DNA from: a virus
Length of the DNA stretch: 25,604 nucleotides
Direction: 5' to 3' (one strand)
IMG/VR virus record: IMGVR_UViG_3300020187_002322
Span: 1 to 25,604 of that record
Below, one piece after another: positions 22,301 through 25,604 of this stretch. The position numbers were made by a program, and so were the translations under genes. The notes beneath the pieces were generated by a model that saw only the letters and a list, made by a program, of their open reading frames with translations, had not been told where the DNA came from and made no database searches. Numbering within the stretch: position 1 is the first letter of the stretch; each line of letters opens with the position of its first letter.

Positions 22301-24804
22301 CAGGTGGTGTTGCTGCTACATTCAGTGGTAACGTTGACAGTGGTAATGTTAACACAACACTAGTTGATGCAACTACTGTAACAGCAAGTGGTACTGTAAC
22401 TGGTGGCACATTAACTGATGGCACATTGAGTTCAACATCTGGTACAATCACAGGTGGCGTAGCTGCTACATTCAGTGGCACTGTCGAAGGTGGCACATTA
22501 ACTGATGGCACTGCTACACTAACTGGTGGTACACTAACAGGTGGTGTTGCTGCTACATTCAGTGGTAACGTTGATTCAGGTAATGTTAACACAACATTGG
22601 TTGATGCAACTACATTGACTGCAAGTGGTACTGTAACTGGTGGTACACTAACTGATGGTACACTATCTAGTACAGCTGGTACAATCACAGGCGGTGTTGC
22701 TGCTACGTTTAGTGGCAATGTTGACAGTGGTAATGTTAACACTACTGGTGTATTTGCAGATGCAGGCACTTTTGGTAACATTACTGTTAATACTGATAGT
22801 ATTGATAGTGTTGGTGAAACTATTACACTAAACACTGACAGTCAAGATGTTGATGTTCACATTGAGAACGCAGCAGGTAATGTATATGTAAAAGCAGATG
22901 CAGGTTCCTCAAGTGTTGCTATTGGTGAGAACGCTACTCAAACCACAGGTGCTACGCTTAAAGTAGGAAGTACCGACAGTATGATGATTCCGGTTGGGAC
23001 CACAGGCGAACGCCCTGTTACTCCAGCAACTGGTATGATTCGTTTCAATACTTCGTTGGATCAGTTTGAATTCTATGATAATGACAGTTGGACAACAGCT
23101 GGTGTTGAATTCACAGTTATTGCTAGTGAAACATTCTCAGGCGATGATAGTACAGTAGCATTTACACTATCAACTACTCAAACTACTGCTAGTTGTATTG
23201 TTAGTATCAACGGTGTGGTACAGCTACCAACAACAGCATACGGTGTTAGCGGAACAACATTGACATTTACTGAAGCTCCAGCAACAGGCGATGACATTGA
23301 AGTTCGCGAAATCACAACCACAACAACTATTGCTAGTCTGTCAAACGGTGATGCCACTGCTGTAGTTGAAACACTAACTGGTGTACCGACTGTGCAAGTT
23401 ACAGGTAACATGTTGCCAGTAGCTAACGTATCACAAAACCTTGGTAGTACAGATAAACGCTGGAACGAATTGTTCCTAGCAGGCAGTACAATTACACTTG
23501 GTAACGTTGTTATTAAAAACACAGGCGGTAATGCTGTTGGCTTCTTTGGCCCAGACGGAACTACACCAGGCACAATTGATGCAAACGTTGAGATTGCTGG
23601 TGACAGTATCCAGAGCGGTACTTCATTGGTTGACTTTGCAGGTGTAAACGGTAACGTTAACATTACTTCTGGTGGCGTAGCATCTATGATTGCTACAACA
23701 GACGGTGCTAACGTAACTGGTAACTTAACTGCTAGTGGTAACATTGCAGCATCCAGCTTCATTGGTGACGGTAGTCAGCTAACTGGCATTGACGCTACAC
23801 AGATCCAAAATGGCACAACTAGTGTTGCTACTGCGTTAAATGGTGATGTTACAGTTACAAGAGGCGGCACATTAAGTGCAACCTTTACTGCGGCTGGTAT
23901 GACTGGTGACGTAATAGGTGATGTAACTGGTAGTGCTGACACACTTTCAACTGCTAGGGCAATTGCACTAAGTGGTGCTGTAACTGGTACTGCTAACTTT
24001 GATGGTAGTTCGGGTATTACTATTGCAACAACTGCAACAAGTGATCCAACTATTACACTATCAGGTGCAGTAACTGGATCAGGTACATTAACCAATCTAG
24101 GTGATGTTACTATTGCAACAACTGCAACAGCAGATCCAACAATCACACTTGCTGGTGATCTAACTGGTAGTGCAACACTTACTAACCTAGGTGACGCAAC
24201 ACTAACAGCAACTATTGCAGCCAATTCGGTTGCACTTGGTACTGATACAACTGGAAACTATGTTGGTGCAGGTGCTACAAGTGGTAGTGGTATTAGTGGT
24301 AGTGTAAGCAATGAAGGTGGAACATTTACTGTTACATCAAACGCTACAAGTGCTAACACAGCAAACACTATTGTATTCCGCGATGGCAGTGGCAACTTTA
24401 GTGCCGGTACAATCACAGCAACATCAACGTCAGCTCAGTATGCTGACTTGGCAGAGATGTATGCAGCAGATGCAGACATTGAAGCAGGTACTGTTGTAAT
24501 GTTTGGCGGAGAAGGCAAAGTTGCAGCATGTGACAGTGAAAACTGTCGTGCAGTAGCGGGTATTATCTCAACTGATCCAGCTCACTTGATGAACAGCACT
24601 CAAGAAGGTGTTGCTCTTGCACTAGCAGGTCGTGTTCCTTGTAAGGTAACAGGCCCTGTAGCAGCAGGTGACTTGATGGTATCAGCTGGTAATGGTCGTG
24701 CAATGGCTAACAACGATGCAGCAATGGGTACAGTAATTGGTAAAGCAATCGAAGCTCACGAAGGCGGCGAAGGCGTTATCGAAGTACTAGCACTAATGAT
24801 GTAA
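19369..24804 (+). CDS. Giant repetitive tail fibre
   Basis: 1811 residues. The N-terminus (MAITRIKNNQITDSTIVASS, then LVDNSISAGKLADDL) and the GNLTVQGTSTTLDT...EDPILLL segment are typical of baseplate-attached marine phage fibres. Two repeat arrays follow, with 13 exact copies of TGGVAATFSG, on either side of a unique domain (about residues 570-740: DAANKGYVDSVAEGLDVKGS; ANNGIYVVTTLGDAGTAYVL). Residues about 1207-1315 hold the shared module (RPVTPATGMIRFNTSLDQFE; VSGTTLTFTEAPATGD). The C-terminal 125 residues (QYADLAEMYAADADIEAGTV, GRVPCKVTGPVAAGDLMVSA, GTVIGKAIEAHEGGEGVIEV) form a compact domain reminiscent of a peptidase-G2/autoproteolytic fibre end, and several of the protein's few cysteines lie there. 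It is the probable host-recognition fibre. It has its own late promoter and terminator. Confidence 0.85.
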   Translation: MAITRIKNNQITDSTIVASSKLVDNSISAGKLADDLVYGSNLTVTGNLTVQGTSTTLDTVNTLIEDPILLLAKDQTGSPVFDIGFVGERGDSTNIAWIWDESASEFAAGFTSADASGNVVALSSYADAQVADLTLVNMAPSGNVTTALNVDATIEAGTSIEAPTLTDGTMSINAGSITGGVAATFSGNVSAGNLITAGALEAAALTATGNVTGGNIVSQADVTTVSVTASGTVEGGTLTDGTASLNAGSITGGVAATFSGNVDSGNVNTTLVDATTLTASGTVTGGTLTDGTLSSTAGTVTGGVAATFSGNVDSGNVNTTLVDATTLTASGTVTGGTLTDGTASITAGTLTGGVAATFSGNVTAGNLITGGALEAQALTAIGNVTGGNIVSLADVTTVSVTASGTVEGGTLTDGTATLTGGSITGGVAATFSGNVDSGNVNTTLVDATTLTASGTVTGGTLTDGTLSSTGGTVTGGVAATFSGQVSAGTLTDGTLSINSGAITGGTNATFTGTVQGLDVTATGNVNASVVNTTDVKGTSVTLTATGTNEDIVLLPSGTGVIDASSAKIVSLADPVQDSDAANKGYVDSVAEGLDVKGSTRAATATALPANTYDNGTAGVGATLTGNANGALADQDDVAMAQGDRLLVKDESTAANNGIYVVTTLGDAGTAYVLTRAEDMDGSPTSEIPGAFTFVEEGTVYLDSGWVCTTNAPVTMGTTAINWSQFSGAGSIVAGDGLSKSGNELSVNVDETTTTITADAVVVKAGAQFVTPDIGAATGTSLTATGTVEGATLTDGTASINAGTLTGGVAATFSGNVDSGNVNTTLVDATTVTASGTVTGGTLTDGTLSSTGGTVTGGVAATFSGNVDSGNVNTTLVDATTLTASGTVTGGTLTDGTASITAGTLTGGVAATFSGNVTAGNLITGGALEAQALTATGNVTGGNIVSLADVTTVSVTASGTVEGGTLTDGTASINAGTLTGGVAATFSGNVDSGNVNTTLVDATTVTASGTVTGGTLTDGTLSSTSGTITGGVAATFSGTVEGGTLTDGTATLTGGTLTGGVAATFSGNVDSGNVNTTLVDATTLTASGTVTGGTLTDGTLSSTAGTITGGVAATFSGNVDSGNVNTTGVFADAGTFGNITVNTDSIDSVGETITLNTDSQDVDVHIENAAGNVYVKADAGSSSVAIGENATQTTGATLKVGSTDSMMIPVGTTGERPVTPATGMIRFNTSLDQFEFYDNDSWTTAGVEFTVIASETFSGDDSTVAFTLSTTQTTASCIVSINGVVQLPTTAYGVSGTTLTFTEAPATGDDIEVREITTTTTIASLSNGDATAVVETLTGVPTVQVTGNMLPVANVSQNLGSTDKRWNELFLAGSTITLGNVVIKNTGGNAVGFFGPDGTTPGTIDANVEIAGDSIQSGTSLVDFAGVNGNVNITSGGVASMIATTDGANVTGNLTASGNIAASSFIGDGSQLTGIDATQIQNGTTSVATALNGDVTVTRGGTLSATFTAAGMTGDVIGDVTGSADTLSTARAIALSGAVTGTANFDGSSGITIATTATSDPTITLSGAVTGSGTLTNLGDVTIATTATADPTITLAGDLTGSATLTNLGDATLTATIAANSVALGTDTTGNYVGAGATSGSGISGSVSNEGGTFTVTSNATSANTANTIVFRDGSGNFSAGTITATSTSAQYADLAEMYAADADIEAGTVVMFGGEGKVAACDSENCRAVAGIISTDPAHLMNSTQEGVALALAGRVPCKVTGPVAAGDLMVSAGNGRAMANNDAAMGTVIGKAIEAHEGGEGVIEVLALMM
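19854..20895 (+). repeat. Fibre repeat array A
   Basis: Six exact core copies (TGGVAATFSG) plus one degenerate copy (TGGTNATFTG). The GCTGCT codons of the core start at 19912, 20131, 20281, 20431, 20650 and 20800, giving steps of 219, 150, 150, 219 and 150 bases (73 or 50 codons). The 219 form carries a 23-codon insertion (NLITGGALEAQAL type). Copies vary mainly at third codon positions. Confidence 0.9.
21715..22745 (+). repeat. Fibre repeat array B
   Basis: Seven core copies, with GC(C/T)GCT at 21793, 21943, 22093, 22312, 22462, 22549 and 22699. The steps are 150, 150, 219, 150, 87 and 150 bases, all multiples of three. The first five copies sit exactly 1662 bases after the last five copies of array A, showing a second-order duplication. 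Confidence 0.9.
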
Positions 24805-24810
24805 TCATTA

Positions 24811-24824
24811 CTTAAAATATTAAG
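24811..24824 (+). other. Small AT hairpin before the fibre terminator
   Basis: CTTAA-AATA-TTAAG lies between the fibre stop and the UUCG terminator, in the same arrangement as the small hairpin before the gp23 terminator. The stem is weak. Confidence 0.3.
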
Positions 24825-24853
24825 AATAGCAGGGTTCGCCCTGCTATTTTTTT
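24825..24853 (+). terminator. Rho-independent terminator after the large fibre
   Basis: AATAGCAGGG (24825-24834), loop TTCG, CCCTGCTATT (24839-24848), then T to 24853. It is a 10-pair UUCG-loop terminator 20 bases after the fibre stop. Confidence 0.95.
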
Positions 24854-24890
24854 GGCCAAAAACCTATAACGCATTTGTATTGTCAACAAC

Positions 24891-24898
24891 GATAAATA
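24891..24898 (+). promoter_or_regulatory. Late promoter box GATAAATA
   Basis: GATAAATA matches 7 of 8 bases of the late box. It lies 24 bases before the ATG at 24923 and downstream of the fibre terminator, so it would start a new unit. Confidence 0.55.
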
Positions 24899-24922
24899 TA
24901 CAAAAGCAAGGATTGCAACAAC

Positions 24923-25604
24923 ATGGGATTAACTAGGCCAAGAGCCCACCAATTACAGGATATTGACTATAAACAAACAGCTCGTGCTGTTACGTCGAGC
25001 AACATCACACTAAGTGGCGGTACACCAGCAACTGTTGACGGTGTTAGTCTTCTTGTTGATGATAGAGTACTGGTTAATGGACAAACAGATCAAACCGAAA
25101 ATGGAATTTACTATGTAACCACACTGGGATCTGGGTCTAACGGAACATGGGCAAGAACCGGTGATGCGAATGCCACAGGCGAAATGAATTCAGGTATGAT
25201 CATTATGGTCACCGAAGGCACTGGGTTTGCTGACACACAATGGATGCTTACCACTGACGGCACAATTACAATCGGAACAACAAACATTGTGTTTGCACAA
25301 ACTAGTTCAAACGCATTTGGTATCGTTGCTGTTGCAGGACAAGACAATCTTTTTGCCGACAGTGTTGGTGACACACTTACAATATCTGCTGGTACAAATC
25401 TTGCACTAACAACCAATGCATCAACAGATACACTTACAATTACACCAAGTTTAACACCATCACTTACCAGTGTGACTGCCACAACGTTTAGTGGCAGTGG
25501 TGCAAGTTTAACTGCGTTAAATGGAAGTAACATAAGTACAGGCACTGTTGCGGCAGCAAGGGTAGCAACACTTAACCAAAATACAACAGGGACAGCCGGT
25601 GGTC
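24923..25604 (+). CDS. Tail-fibre-like protein, 5' part only
   Basis: The frame is open from ATG 24923 to the right edge (227 codons visible), with AAGGA nine bases upstream. The visible protein starts MGLTRPRAHQLQDIDYKQTA. It then carries the fibre module SLLVDDRVLVNGQTDQTENG, IYYVTTLGS...W.RTGDAN, TEGTGFADTQWMLTTDGTIT, the same fold as the unique domain in the large fibre near 21150-21550. A second part (FGIVAVAGQDNLFADSVGDT; LTITPSLTPSLTSVTATTFS; GSGASLTALNGSNISTGTV) is beta-helix-like fibre sequence. It is probably another fibre or adhesin with separate transcription; the C-terminus is unseen. Confidence 0.8.
   Translation, partial: MGLTRPRAHQLQDIDYKQTARAVTSSNITLSGGTPATVDGVSLLVDDRVLVNGQTDQTENGIYYVTTLGSGSNGTWARTGDANATGEMNSGMIIMVTEGTGFADTQWMLTTDGTITIGTTNIVFAQTSSNAFGIVAVAGQDNLFADSVGDTLTISAGTNLALTTNASTDTLTITPSLTPSLTSVTATTFSGSGASLTALNGSNISTGTVAAARVATLNQNTTGTAGG

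Noticed and set aside
19854-22745. CRISPR-like array because of regular repeats
   Set aside because: The periodicity lies in-frame within one long coding sequence, units are 150/219/87 bases with synonymous changes, and there are no short identical repeats with unique spacers.
21537-22835. Long antisense open frame (432 codons), and a similar one at 19740-20762
   Set aside because: These are mirror images of the fibre repeats: the translation is a monotonous Val/Pro/Thr/Ser pattern, with no ribosome-binding site or promoter.
19369-24804. Diversity-generating retroelement target
   Set aside because: No reverse transcriptase or template repeat is visible, and differences among repeats are spread over third codon positions and not biased to adenines.
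1-25604. Prophage or integrative element signs
   Set aside because: No integrase, repressor, attachment site or host-type flanking gene is visible; gene content points to a lytic T4-like virus.

Overview
The window reads as part of the structural-gene region of a lytic, T4-like tailed phage (a myovirus, probably marine or aquatic). The core evidence is the T4 head-assembly order on the + strand: portal (gp20), a small core protein, an acidic prohead core protein, prohead protease (gp21), scaffold (gp22) and major capsid protein (gp23). A gp26-type baseplate-hub protein lies on the - strand, and copies or near copies of the T4 late-promoter box TATAAATA precede several units. Short intergenic gaps, ATGA/TAATG start-stop overlaps and UUCG-loop terminators also fit a phage. 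The host cannot be read from the sequence. The closest general style is that of marine T4-like phages of cyanobacteria or Pelagibacter; this is an inference.

Layout. (1) Bases 1-1475 are accessory: the start of a small - strand gene running off the left edge, a + strand gene with an arginyl-tRNA-protein-transferase-like C-terminal half, a - strand gene of unknown function that starts with TTG, and a 58-residue - strand protein. (2) Bases 1514-4609 are tail assembly: the gp26-like hub protein (-) and a divergent, probable tape-measure protein (+). (3) Bases 4651-10496 are the head cassette, closed by a strong terminator at 10533-10561. (4) Bases 10593-13038 hold two predicted glycosyltransferase-like genes flanking a conserved small virion protein. 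(5) Bases 13035-19172 hold a tightly packed series of beta-rich virion/fibre proteins, including an 1128-residue protein with four PKD-like repeats. (6) Bases 19369-24804 encode an 1811-residue repetitive tail fibre, followed by a second UUCG terminator and the start of another fibre-like gene cut by the right edge.

How it fits together: gp21 would mature the gp20/gp22/gp23 prohead, while the gp26-like protein and tape measure would build the baseplate hub and set tail length. The 13-25 kb region supplies the adhesive appendages that decide host range. Those appendage genes share recombining modules, and the large fibre contains 13 copies of a core motif at spacings of 150, 219 or 87 bases, with a second-order duplication at a constant 1662-base offset. 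The two sugar-transfer-like genes could decorate capsid or fibre proteins. No non-coding stretch exceeds 300 bases; the longest is 19173-19368, which carries a promoter and several possible hairpins.

No clearly new defence or mobile system is visible. The most unusual items are the ATE-like transferase, the structured leaders, a terminator butted directly against a start codon, and the hierarchical fibre repeats.
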